A stretch of 64,000 bases of DNA, taken from positions 1-64,000 of the forward strand of contig NZ_BMRZ01000018.1 in the NCBI RefSeq assembly GCF_014648895.1. Direction: 5' to 3'. The stretch comes from Streptomyces tanashiensis. Its GTDB lineage: Bacteria > Actinomycetota > Actinomycetes > Streptomycetales > Streptomycetaceae. Each line of letters begins with the position of its first letter. Position 1 is the first letter of the stretch. Positions 33,066-41,395 of this stretch are shown here, piece by piece. The translations under genes and the position numbers were made by a program. Under the pieces are notes generated by a model, which saw only the letters and a list, made by a program, of their open reading frames with translations, searched no databases and was not told the DNA's origin.

Positions 33066-35393
33066 ATGACGCCCATTCCTCCCACCTCGACCTACCGCTT
33101 GCAGCTCCAGCCGGAGTTCCCGTTCGCGGCCGCCGAGCGCGCCGTGCCGTATCTGGCCGGCCTCGGGGTCTCGCACCTGCACCTGTCCCCGGTCCTGGAG
33201 GCGGTGCCCGGCTCGACCCACGGCTACGACGTCACCGACCACCGGTCCGTACGGGCCGAGCTCGGCGGCGAGGAGGGACTGCGGTCCCTGGCGGCGACCG
33301 CGCGTACGCACGGCCTCGGGCTCGTCGTGGACCTGGTGCCCAACCACATGGCGGCCTCCCCGCGGCACAACCACGCGCTGCGCGCCGTGCTCCGCGAGGG
33401 CCCGGACTCGCCGTACGCCCGCTGGTTCGACATCGACTGGCGGGCCGGGGACGGCCGGGTGCTGCTGCCCGTGCTGCCCGCGAGGCTCCCGGAGGTACGG
33501 GACCGGTTCCGGGTCTCGGGCGGGTCCCTGCACCTGGACGGCCAGGAGTTCCCGCTCCGCGCGGGCACCGAGGGGCTGCCGCTCGACGAGCTGCTCGACG
33601 CCCAGTGGTACCGGCTCGGCTGGTGGCGGCTCGCCCGCACCGAGTTGGACTACCGCCGCTTCTTCACCGTCTCGGAGCTCATCGGGGTGCGGGTGGAGGA
33701 CCCCGAGGTGTTCGCGGCGAGCCACGAGAAGATCGTGGAGCTGGTCGCGGACGGGGTGATCGAGGGGCTGCGCATCGACCATCCGGACGGACTCGCCGAC
33801 CCGCAGGCCTATCTGGAGGAGCTGGCCGCGGCGACCGGCGGGCGCTGCTGGACGGTCGTCGAGAAGATCCTCACCGGGCCGGAGACGCTGCCCGCCGCCT
33901 GGCCGGTCGCGGGCACCACCGGGTACGACGCGCTGCGGCAGCTCGACGGCGTCTTCACCGACCCGCTGGGCGCCGACGAACTCGCCGACGTGTACCGGGA
34001 GTTCGTCGGAAAGGCCGGGGACCGGGGCGGCCACTGGGAGGCGACCGCGCGCCGCGCCGCGTACGAGGTGGTCACCCACGACCTGGCCGCCGAGACGGCC
34101 GCGCTGACCCGGATCGCCGGCCGGATCTGCGCCGCCGACCCCGCACTCCGGGACCACGCCCCCTGGGCGCTGCGCACCGCGATCCGCGAGCTCCTCGTCC
34201 GGGTCCCCGTCTACCGCCCCTACCGGACGGGCGGCGCGGAGGTGCTGACCCCGGAGGCGGCGCGCGGTGCGAAGGCCGCCTTCGCGGTGCCGGAGGAGGC
34301 GACGGCGGTCGACGTCGTACGGGACCTGGCGCTGGGCGTGCGGGGCGACGGGCCCGAACACCGGGCGTTCCGCGCGCGGTTCGCCCAGACCTCGTCGGCG
34401 CTGCGGGCCAAGTCCGTGGAGGACACCGCCTTCTACCGGTACACCCCGCTGCTCTCGGCGAACGAGGTCGGCGGGGACGCGGGGCGTCCCGCGGTGCCGG
34501 TGGAGGAGTTCCACGCGTACTGCCTGCGGATCGCCCGGGACTGGCCGGGCACCGGCACCGTGCTCTCCACGCACGACACCAAGCGCAGCGCGGACGTCCG
34601 GGCCGGGATCGCGGTGCTCTCCCAGTGCCCGGAGGTGTGGGCGGAGCTCCTCGGGGAGGTCGCGGGGGTGCCCGCGCCCGATCCGCACGTGGCCTGGACG
34701 GCCTGGCAGACGGCCTTCGGCTTCGGCGCCCCGGACCCGGACCGGCTGGGCCCGGCGATCCTCAAGTCCGTGCGGGAGGCGGGGCTCCGGACCAGCTGGA
34801 CCGAGCCGGACGCGGAGTACGAGCGGGCGGTGGCCGAGTTCGCGGCGGCCGGGCCGGGCCGGATCCCGCTCCGGGCGGCCTCGGAGGCGGCCTTCGCCCT
34901 GGAGCCGCACATCCGGGCGCACGCCCTGGGGGCCGCGCTCGCGCAGCTGACGATGCCGGGGGTGCCGGAGCTGTACCAGAACACGGAGCGGGAGTACCGG
35001 GCGCTCGTCGACCCGGACAACCGGGCGCCGTTCACGGTCGGCCCGGAGGACGAGCGGACCGCCGTGGTCCGGGCGGCGCTGCGGCTGCGCCGCGCACACC
35101 CGGAGGCCTTCGGCGCGGACGGGACGTACGTCCCGCTGACGGCGGAGGGCCCGGCGGCGGCGCACTGTCTGGCCTTCGCCCGCTCCGGCCGGGTGATCAC
35201 GGCCGTGACCCGGCTGTCCCTGCGGCTCGCCCAGGCGGGCGGCTGGCAGGACACGGAGCTGGTGCTGCCCGAGGGCCGCTGGATCGACGCGCTCGACGGC
35301 GTACGGGAGTTCACGGGAGGTCCGGCGACGGAGGTCAAGCTCGCGGAGCTGTTCGCGGAGCGGCCGGTGGCGCTCCTCGCCCGGGTGGAGTGA
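33066..35393 (+). CDS. treY: maltooligosyl trehalose synthase
   Basis: A 775-residue GH13 enzyme that isomerises the reducing-end alpha-1,4 bond of maltodextrins to alpha-1,1. Diagnostic segments include TSTYRLQLQPEFPF at the start, LSPVLEAVPGSTHGYDV, VVDLVPNHMA, EGLRIDHPDGLADP (nucleophile Asp near residue 239) and the C-terminal LTMPGVPELYQNTE. The ATG at 33066 has a weak GGCGGGG upstream. Length is slightly shorter than many TreY proteins but complete. It works with TreZ, encoded 4 kb away on the same strand, and with GlgX. Confidence 0.95.
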   Translation: MTPIPPTSTYRLQLQPEFPFAAAERAVPYLAGLGVSHLHLSPVLEAVPGSTHGYDVTDHRSVRAELGGEEGLRSLAATARTHGLGLVVDLVPNHMAASPRHNHALRAVLREGPDSPYARWFDIDWRAGDGRVLLPVLPARLPEVRDRFRVSGGSLHLDGQEFPLRAGTEGLPLDELLDAQWYRLGWWRLARTELDYRRFFTVSELIGVRVEDPEVFAASHEKIVELVADGVIEGLRIDHPDGLADPQAYLEELAAATGGRCWTVVEKILTGPETLPAAWPVAGTTGYDALRQLDGVFTDPLGADELADVYREFVGKAGDRGGHWEATARRAAYEVVTHDLAAETAALTRIAGRICAADPALRDHAPWALRTAIRELLVRVPVYRPYRTGGAEVLTPEAARGAKAAFAVPEEATAVDVVRDLALGVRGDGPEHRAFRARFAQTSSALRAKSVEDTAFYRYTPLLSANEVGGDAGRPAVPVEEFHAYCLRIARDWPGTGTVLSTHDTKRSADVRAGIAVLSQCPEVWAELLGEVAGVPAPDPHVAWTAWQTAFGFGAPDPDRLGPAILKSVREAGLRTSWTEPDAEYERAVAEFAAAGPGRIPLRAASEAAFALEPHIRAHALGAALAQLTMPGVPELYQNTEREYRALVDPDNRAPFTVGPEDERTAVVRAALRLRRAHPEAFGADGTYVPLTAEGPAAAHCLAFARSGRVITAVTRLSLRLAQAGGWQDTELVLPEGRWIDALDGVREFTGGPATEVKLAELFAERPVALLARVE

Positions 35394-35421
35394 ACCGCCG
35401 TTCCCTCCCCGTGACAAGCTG

Positions 35422-36021
35422 ATGATCATGACAAAGGATCAGACCGGCCGGGTCATCGGCGCCTCGTTCGGGCTCGTGTTCATCCAGGCCAACGCGGGCG
35501 CGCTGCCGACGGCGGTCGGCGTCCCGCTGCGGCTCCTCGCGGTCGCCGCGTTCCTCTGGGTGGTCGTCCTCGGCCGGCGCGGCCAGGGGACACCGGCCGC
35601 GTCCGAGGCGGGCACGGGCACGGGTGCCGACACGGCCACGGGCACCGGCACCGGCACCGGCACCGGCACAGGCACCGGATTCGGGCGGCGCTACTGGTAC
35701 GTGGTGGCGGCCGAGGTGCTCGGGCTCGTGGCCGGGCTCCTGGTGATCTCCCGTGTGCTGCACGCCCCGCAGGCGATCGTGGGCTGGATCGCCTTCGTCG
35801 TCGGCGTGCACTTCTCCGGCCTCGCGGTCGTCTGGCGCAGGCCCGCGTTCCATGTGCTCGGCGCGTCGATCGCGGCCTGCGGCGCCGCGGGCCTGGTGCT
35901 CGCGGCCCTCGGCGCCCCGGCCTCCGTGATCGGCGTGGCCGCCGGGATCCTCCCCGGTGTCCTGCTGCTCGCCTCGGTGCGGCGGCCGGGCCGTACGGAC
36001 CCGGCCGCGCCGACGGCGTAG
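35422..36021 (+). CDS. membrane protein with a Gly-Thr repeat loop
   Basis: A 199-residue integral membrane protein of no recognised family. Hydrophobic segments lie at about 12-20 and 33-50, then four more from residue 92 to the C-terminus (for example VVAAEVLGLVAGLLVIS and VLGASIAACGAAGLVLAALG). Between helices 2 and 3 is a loop made mostly of Gly-Thr dipeptides. An alternative ATG two codons downstream of 35422 is possible; no strong ribosome site is seen. It follows treY by 28 bases on the same strand and may be cotranscribed. No function can be assigned. Confidence 0.72.
   Translation: MIMTKDQTGRVIGASFGLVFIQANAGALPTAVGVPLRLLAVAAFLWVVVLGRRGQGTPAASEAGTGTGADTATGTGTGTGTGTGTGFGRRYWYVVAAEVLGLVAGLLVISRVLHAPQAIVGWIAFVVGVHFSGLAVVWRRPAFHVLGASIAACGAAGLVLAALGAPASVIGVAAGILPGVLLLASVRRPGRTDPAAPTA
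35611..35676 (+). repeat. hexanucleotide GGCACS repeat encoding (GT)n
   Basis: GGCACC/GGCACG/GGCACA units run through this stretch, with four consecutive GGCACC copies from 35641 to 35664. The period of six keeps frame, so contraction or expansion only changes the Gly-Thr loop length of the membrane protein. This makes the locus likely to vary between strains. Confidence 0.85.
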
Positions 36022-36022
36022 G

Positions 36023-36514
36023 TCAGGAGCGGGAGGCCCGGGTGACCTCGCACTTGGTGTACTCGGAGCCGTCACCGGATCCGGGGTAGGACGTGGAGAG
36101 TTCGGTGGTCTCGGAGGCGCCCGCCGCGACCGCGATGGCGGTCTTCGTCGCGGTGGCCGGGACGGCGGTGCCGCCCGCGCCGCCGGTGAACTTCATCGTG
36201 ACGCTGTAGTCGTAGTCGAGCACGCCGCCGTTCTTGACGGTGATCCGGGCGACGAGGTTCTTGGTCGCCGCGTCGAACGTGCAGTCGTCGATGGTCACAT
36301 CGCGCACGGCCTTGTTCGCGCTGCTCGAACCACCGGTCACGGAGCCGCCGGTGCTGCTGCCCGAGGTGTCGCTGTCGTTGTGGTTGCTGCCGCTGCTGTG
36401 GCTGCCGCTGGAGCTGCTGCCGCCGCAGCTGCCGCCGTGCGAGCCGCGGGCACCGGTCAGGGCGACCACCGCGATGCCGAACACAGCGATCGCGCGGACA
36501 TGACGCATCTTCAT
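36023..36514 (-). CDS. secreted Ser/Gly-rich protein with an FxLYD-like domain
   Basis: A 163-residue protein with a signal peptide (MKMRHVRAIAVFGIAVVALT) followed by ARGSHGGSCGG and a Ser/Gly/His-rich linker to about residue 65. The C-terminal half (DVTIDDCTFDAATKNLVARI, DYDYSVTMKFTG) has the strand pattern of small Ig-like FxLYD domains, with two cysteines that may pair. The position after LTG, where lipoproteins have Cys, is Ala, so it is probably released or anchored otherwise. I used ATG 36514 with GGGGA upstream. It converges with the membrane-protein gene. Function unknown. Confidence 0.7.
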   Translation of the reverse strand: MKMRHVRAIAVFGIAVVALTGARGSHGGSCGGSSSSGSHSSGSNHNDSDTSGSSTGGSVTGGSSSANKAVRDVTIDDCTFDAATKNLVARITVKNGGVLDYDYSVTMKFTGGAGGTAVPATATKTAIAVAAGASETTELSTSYPGSGDGSEYTKCEVTRASRS

Positions 36515-36613
36515 GTTTGAATCCCCGTGGAAAGTGGTAGAACGAAGGCTCTTTGACGAGCGCACGTCACCCTAACAGCGGTCGCGGGGCCGCTCGCCCC
36601 GGCCCGGGACGGC

Positions 36614-37765
36614 TCAGCCGCCCGGGCGGACGATCAGACTCCGCGGGGCGCGGGTGATCAGGCCCGTGGCGGTGGGGCGGAAGCCGTCGGCCAGACGCAG
36701 GCGGGGCATCGCCGTGAACAGGGCGCGCAGGGCGTACTCCGCCTCGAACCCGGCGAGCAGGACCGCCGGGCAGAAACCCGGCCCGTACGTGAGCTGGCCC
36801 GGGTCGTCGCGGAACGGGTCGAAGCGGTCTGGTTCGCGGAAGCGTTCCGGGTCGCGGCCCGCCGAGCCGACGAGCAGGGCGACGGACGCGCCCGCCGGGA
36901 CGATCCCCCCGCTCACCGGCACCTCGGCGCTGGTGCGGCGCACCGCGATCTGCACGGGCGGGTCCCGGCGCAGCGACTCGGTCCAGGCGCGGGCGACGAG
37001 ACCGGCCGGTGCGTCGCGGAGGGCGGCGACCTGGTCGGGGTCGTCCAGGACGTTGCCGAGGAAGGAGGCGAGCGCCTTCTCCCGTACGGCGATCTGGCCG
37101 CCGCACTCCCCCGCGAGCGCGCCCGCCGCCCGGCCGCGCACGAGCCGCATCATGTCGCGGTAGGGCACGCCGACGGCGGCGGCGACGGTGCCGGCGGGCA
37201 GCCAGTGGCAGAAGTCCGCGACCAGGTCGGCCTGGGGCCGTTCGGCGAGGCGGCGGGCCAGCACGTAGGCCGTGCGTTCGGTGACCGAGCGCAGGGCCTC
37301 GACGTCGACGTCGACGTGGGCCCGCGCGCACGGCGGGTCGCCCGGCCGGTGCCCGTGCGTGAAGCGTTCGTCGGTGAGGGCGGCGGCCACGTCCGCGTAC
37401 CGGCTGAGGACCCAGGCCCGCAGCAGCGGGTCGTACGTGAGCGGGAACTCCTCGCGCAGGGCCCGGTGGATCCCGTGCGGGTCCCGCGTGGCGCCGGGGT
37501 CGAGCGGGCTCGGCGCGACGGTCCGCCCGCCCGGCGGGACGGGTCCGGCGGCGGCCGGGTCGGTGAGGGTCCGTACGCGCCCCGGGACGGGGGCGGTGCC
37601 GCCCCGGGAGGCCGTGGGGGCGCCGGCCGGCCCGGTCCTGGCGGGGGTCGCGGCCGACGGTGTCGCCGGAGCCATCGACGGCAGCCGTGTCCAGGGGTCC
37701 CCGGCATCCTCGGGCCGCTCGCTCCGTATGCCCCTGTCCGGCTCGCGGTTCGGCGCGTCGCTCAT
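36614..37765 (-). CDS. cytochrome P450-like protein with degenerate motifs
   Basis: A 383-residue P450-family protein. The K-helix ExxR is intact (TESLRRDPPVQ near residue 265) and the PERF-like DPERFREPDRFDPF block follows near 306. The heme loop reads LTYGPGFCPAVLLAGFE: the axial Cys is kept, but the usual Phe, Gly and His of FGxGxHxC are Leu, Thr and Gly. Between the GVPYRD helix and the PDQ segment only about 50 residues remain, where roughly 100 are normal, and no AGxxT oxygen-activation motif is visible. An Ala/Pro/Arg-rich N-terminal extension of about 70 residues precedes the fold. It may be a divergent or decaying enzyme. Confidence 0.78.
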   Translation of the reverse strand: MSDAPNREPDRGIRSERPEDAGDPWTRLPSMAPATPSAATPARTGPAGAPTASRGGTAPVPGRVRTLTDPAAAGPVPPGGRTVAPSPLDPGATRDPHGIHRALREEFPLTYDPLLRAWVLSRYADVAAALTDERFTHGHRPGDPPCARAHVDVDVEALRSVTERTAYVLARRLAERPQADLVADFCHWLPAGTVAAAVGVPYRDMMRLVRGRAAGALAGECGGQIAVREKALASFLGNVLDDPDQVAALRDAPAGLVARAWTESLRRDPPVQIAVRRTSAEVPVSGGIVPAGASVALLVGSAGRDPERFREPDRFDPFRDDPGQLTYGPGFCPAVLLAGFEAEYALRALFTAMPRLRLADGFRPTATGLITRAPRSLIVRPGG

Positions 37766-37895
37766 CTCGACCCCTGTCGATCGGCGGTGGGTGCCGCGGC
37801 CGGAGATCGTGGCGCGCGTGTGCCCAGCCCATCACCGCGCGGGCTCCACCGCCCGCCTCATGCCGCCGAACGGGTGAACGCCCGCGAGGCTCGGC

Positions 37896-38444
37896 TCAGT
37901 CGTGCGACAGCCGGAACGACATCTGCCCGAAGCCGACCACGTCCCCCGGCCGCACCACCACGGCACCGGTGACCCGGCGCCCGTTGACGGTGGTGCCGTT
38001 CGTCGAACCGAGGTCGCGCAGCACCCACATCCCGCTCTGCAGGGAGAGTTCGGCGTGCAGCCGGGACGCCGTCTCGTGGCTGAGCCGCAGCCCGTTCACC
38101 GGGTCGCGACCGATCCGCAGGGGGTACGGGCCGGGGTGCGGCAGCAGCAGCTTCGGCAGGCGCTCCGCGCTCCAGGCCCGCCCGATCCGCGCCGTGAACG
38201 CGGACATCCGCTCGACCGCGCCGACCACGCGCCGGGTCCAGGTGCCCTCGGTCCGCAGGTCGGCGGTGAGCACGGCGAGTTCATCGGGCCTGCGGGCCTG
38301 GAGCGCGCGCTCCATCCGGAAGACGAAGGTGTCGTGCGAGAGGCGGCCCTGGGCGGCGCCCTCACGGAGCAGCACCAGCGCGCGGTCCCGCTCGGCGTCC
38401 GTCAGCCGAGGGGAGTTCGCCGGAAGCTCGAAAGGGGTCGTCAC
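37896..38444 (-). CDS. DUF1707 and FHA domain protein
   Basis: A 182-residue protein with an N-terminal DUF1707 (SHOCT-like) segment, LTDAERDRALVLLREGAAQG, near residue 14. A C-terminal forkhead-associated domain follows from about 105 to 180. FHA hallmarks are IGRDPVNGLRL, SRLHAEL and LRDLGSTNGTTVNG, the phosphothreonine-binding loop. It should dock on Ser/Thr-kinase-phosphorylated partners. It is divergent from a GNAT gene, with a 136-base gap. No kinase gene is nearby, so the partner is unknown. Confidence 0.9.
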   Translation of the reverse strand: MTTPFELPANSPRLTDAERDRALVLLREGAAQGRLSHDTFVFRMERALQARRPDELAVLTADLRTEGTWTRRVVGAVERMSAFTARIGRAWSAERLPKLLLPHPGPYPLRIGRDPVNGLRLSHETASRLHAELSLQSGMWVLRDLGSTNGTTVNGRRVTGAVVVRPGDVVGFGQMSFRLSHD

Positions 38445-38580
38445 ATCCGAGATTGTCGGCCCGCCGGGCCCGAAGTGTCCAGAAGGACCCCGGACCTGGG
38501 GAAACTCCGTACCGGTCCTGAAGGATCGCTGTTACGGTCTGCCGTCTTCACAGCCAGAGATCCCCAGGGGGAACCCAGAC

Positions 38581-39570
38581 GTGACCACGTCTTCTTCACC
38601 GTCCGCCACCGACCTCGTCATACGCCCGCTCGCCGGCCCCGAAGAGCTCGACCTCTTCCTCCGCCTCACCTACTCGCTCGACCACGAGCTCGCGGACGAT
38701 CTCGCCACCGGCCGCCGCCTCCCCGCGTGGATGTGGGTGGCGCTCGACGGCGACCGGCTCCTCGGCCGGCTCGCCTGGTGGACCCACGCGGCGGGCGCCG
38801 CACCGCAGGCGCTCGACTTCTTCGACCTCGACCCGGCGCTCTCCGCCGACGAGCGCGCCGAGGTCGGCCTGCGGCTCCTGGAGACGGCGACGGCCGCGGT
38901 GATCCCGGCGGGCGTACGGCGCCCCGAGTTCGGGAGGTTCATGCCGGCGGACTGGCGCGAGGTCCCGGAGACCCGGTCCCTCCTGGAGTCCCTGTTCTCC
39001 GTCCTGGAGCGCACGGGCGCCCGCCCGCTGGTCGAGCGGCTGCGTCTGGAGTGGCGGCCCGGCACCCCCGTACCGGAGCCGAAGGGCCGTCTGGAGTTCC
39101 GTCCCGTGCGGGACCGCGAGGACCTCCTCGCGCTGATGACGCCGGTGATGGAGGGCACGCTCGACGCGCACGGCCGGGCCGACCTGGCCTCGGGCCTGTC
39201 GCTGCGGGAGGCGGCCGAGCTGCACTACGACGAGGAGCTCGCGCACTTCTCCTCGCCGCGCGAGTGGTGGCGGGTCGCCCAGCTGCCGGAGAGCGGCGAG
39301 CCGGTCGGCTTCGTCGTCCCCGCGCGGAACAACTACCACCACATCATCGCGTACCTCGGTGTGCTGCCCGCCCACCGCGGGCACGGGTACATCGACGACA
39401 TCCTGGCGGAGGGGACCCGGATCCTGGCCGCCGCCGACGTGCCCCGGATCCGGGCGGCGACGGACCTGGGGAACGTTCCGATGGCGGCGTCCTTCGCCCG
39501 CGCGGGGTACGTGACGTTCGAGCGCGCGATCAACCACGTGTGGGACGCGCCGGGCGAGTCGGGGTCCTGA
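38581..39570 (+). CDS. GNAT-family N-acetyltransferase, two-lobed
   Basis: A 329-residue protein whose C-terminal half has a clear GNAT motif, IIAYLGVLPAHRGHGYIDDI near residues 254-273 with the HRGHGY cofactor loop. ATDLGNVPMAASFARAGYV follows. The N-terminal half also looks like a GNAT fold (EELDLFLRLTY, LLGRLAWWTH) but lacks the loop. GTG 38581 follows AGGGGG by several bases. It lies 60 bases before treZ on the same strand and may share its transcript. The substrate is unknown. Confidence 0.83.
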   Translation: MTTSSSPSATDLVIRPLAGPEELDLFLRLTYSLDHELADDLATGRRLPAWMWVALDGDRLLGRLAWWTHAAGAAPQALDFFDLDPALSADERAEVGLRLLETATAAVIPAGVRRPEFGRFMPADWREVPETRSLLESLFSVLERTGARPLVERLRLEWRPGTPVPEPKGRLEFRPVRDREDLLALMTPVMEGTLDAHGRADLASGLSLREAAELHYDEELAHFSSPREWWRVAQLPESGEPVGFVVPARNNYHHIIAYLGVLPAHRGHGYIDDILAEGTRILAAADVPRIRAATDLGNVPMAASFARAGYVTFERAINHVWDAPGESGS

Positions 39571-39630
39571 CTGCCAGGATGGTCGCGGTAGCCGTGGTGG
39601 TGTGACTGGACCGTCGACGAGGGGATTCCC

Positions 39631-41382
39631 GTGCTCTTCGAGGTGTGGGCGCCGAGCGCCCGTGACCGGGTGGCGCTGGAGCTGAACGGCTCCGCGCATC
39701 CCCTGGACCGCGACGCCGAACGGGACGGCTGGTGGTCGGGCGTGGTGCCCGCCGAGGACGGTGACCGGTACGGCTTCACCCTCGACGGCGGGCCCGTGCT
39801 GCCCGACCCCCGCTCGCGCCGCCTCCCCGACGGGCCCGACGGCCTGAGCGCGGTCGTCGACCACTCGGCGTACACCTGGCGGCACGAGTCCCCGCGTCTG
39901 CGGCTGCGCGGCGCCGTCCTGTACGAGCTGCACGTCGGCACCTTCACCCCGGAGGGCACGCTCGACGCGGCGGCCGCCCGGCTCGGGGAGCTCGCGGGCC
40001 TCGGCATCACCCATGTGGAGCTGATGCCGCTGTGCCCCTTCCCCGGGGTGCGGGGCTGGGGGTACGACGGGGTGGCGCCGTGGGCGGTCCACGAGCCGTA
40101 CGGCGGGCCCGAGGCGCTGAAGCGGTTCACGGACACGGCGCACGGGCTCGGCATGGGCGTGGTCCTCGACGTGGTGCACAACCACCTGGGGCCGTCCGGG
40201 AACCATCTGTGCTCCTTCGGGCCGTACTTCACGGACACCCACCACACGCCGTGGGGCGCGGCCGTGAACCTGGACGCGCCGGGTTCGGACGAGGTCCGGG
40301 CGTACTTCCTGGGGAGCGCGCTCGCCTGGCTGCGGGACTACCGGATCGACGGGCTGCGGCTCGACGCGGTGCACGCCCTCGCCGACACGCGGGCGCTCAC
40401 CTTCCTGGAGGAACTCTCCGCCTCCGTCGACGAGTTGGCGAAGGAGCAGGGCCGCCAGCACTTCCTGGTCGCCGAGTCCGACCTCGCCGACCCGCGCACG
40501 ACCACCCCGCGCACGCTCGGCGGCCTGGGCGTGCACGCCCAGTGGAACGACGACTTCCACCACGCCCTGCACACCGCCCTGACCGGCGAGTCCCAGGGCT
40601 ACTACGCCGACTTCGCGCGCGCCCCGATGGCGGCGCTCGCCAAGACGCTCACCCGTGTCTTCTTCCACGACGGCACGTACTCCGCCTTCCGGGGACGCCA
40701 CCACGGACGCCCGGTGGACCGGGAACGCACCCCCGCACACCGCTTCCTGGGCTATGCCCAGACGCACGACCAGATCGGCAACCGGGCCCTCGGCGACCGT
40801 CTTTCGGCCTCGCTCTCCCCCGGCCTGCTCGCCTGCGCGGCGGCCCTCGTGCTCACCGGCCCCTCGGTGCCGATGCTGTTCATGGGCGAGGAGTGGGGGG
40901 CGAGCACGCCGTGGATGTACTTCACCGACCACACCGACCCCGAGCTCGCGGAGGCCGTACGGCGGGGCAGGCGGCGGGAGTTCGCGGCGCACGGCTGGGC
41001 GGAGGACGAGGTCCCCGACCCGCAGGAGCCGGCCACCCGTGACCGCTCGGTCCTGGACCGGACCGAGCGCGAGCGGGACCCGCACAAGCGGCTCCTCGCC
41101 TGGCACCGCCAGCTCATCGCGCTGCGCCGCACCCTGCCCGACCTGACGGACCCGGACCTGGCGGGCGTGAAGGTCGCCTTCGACGAGGAGGCCCGCTGGC
41201 TGGCCTTCCGGCGCGGCGTCCTGCGGGTGGCCGTGAACCTGGGCAGGGAACCGGTGGTGATCCCCCTCGGCTCCAACGGCCGCGACCGGGTCCTGGCCTC
41301 CTGGGACCCGGTCGACGCCCCGGCGGCGGACGGTGTCCTCCGCCTCCCCGGCGAGTCGGCGATCGTCCTCACGGACGGCTGA
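39631..41382 (+). CDS. treZ: maltooligosyltrehalose trehalohydrolase
   Basis: A 583-residue GH13 enzyme that releases trehalose from the maltooligosyl-trehalose made by TreY. It shows the N-terminal FEVWAPSARDRVALEL domain, then YELHVGTFTPEGT, GYDGVAPWAVHEPYGGP, DVVHNHLGPSGNHL, the nucleophile in IDGLRLDAVHAL, the acid in LVAESDLADP and QTHDQIGNRALGDR. GTG 39631 is preceded by GAGGGG. Together with glgX and treY in this window it completes the TreX/Y/Z-like route from glycogen to trehalose, though the genes are separated by unrelated genes. Confidence 0.95.
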   Translation: MLFEVWAPSARDRVALELNGSAHPLDRDAERDGWWSGVVPAEDGDRYGFTLDGGPVLPDPRSRRLPDGPDGLSAVVDHSAYTWRHESPRLRLRGAVLYELHVGTFTPEGTLDAAAARLGELAGLGITHVELMPLCPFPGVRGWGYDGVAPWAVHEPYGGPEALKRFTDTAHGLGMGVVLDVVHNHLGPSGNHLCSFGPYFTDTHHTPWGAAVNLDAPGSDEVRAYFLGSALAWLRDYRIDGLRLDAVHALADTRALTFLEELSASVDELAKEQGRQHFLVAESDLADPRTTTPRTLGGLGVHAQWNDDFHHALHTALTGESQGYYADFARAPMAALAKTLTRVFFHDGTYSAFRGRHHGRPVDRERTPAHRFLGYAQTHDQIGNRALGDRLSASLSPGLLACAAALVLTGPSVPMLFMGEEWGASTPWMYFTDHTDPELAEAVRRGRRREFAAHGWAEDEVPDPQEPATRDRSVLDRTERERDPHKRLLAWHRQLIALRRTLPDLTDPDLAGVKVAFDEEARWLAFRRGVLRVAVNLGREPVVIPLGSNGRDRVLASWDPVDAPAADGVLRLPGESAIVLTDG

Positions 41383-41395
41383 CCGCCGGGGGCTC

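Noticed and set aside
33605..35422. 605-codon plus-strand frame overlapping treY
   Set aside because: Composition is Arg/Gly/Pro/Ala only and it lies in the shadow of treY, which has all catalytic motifs.
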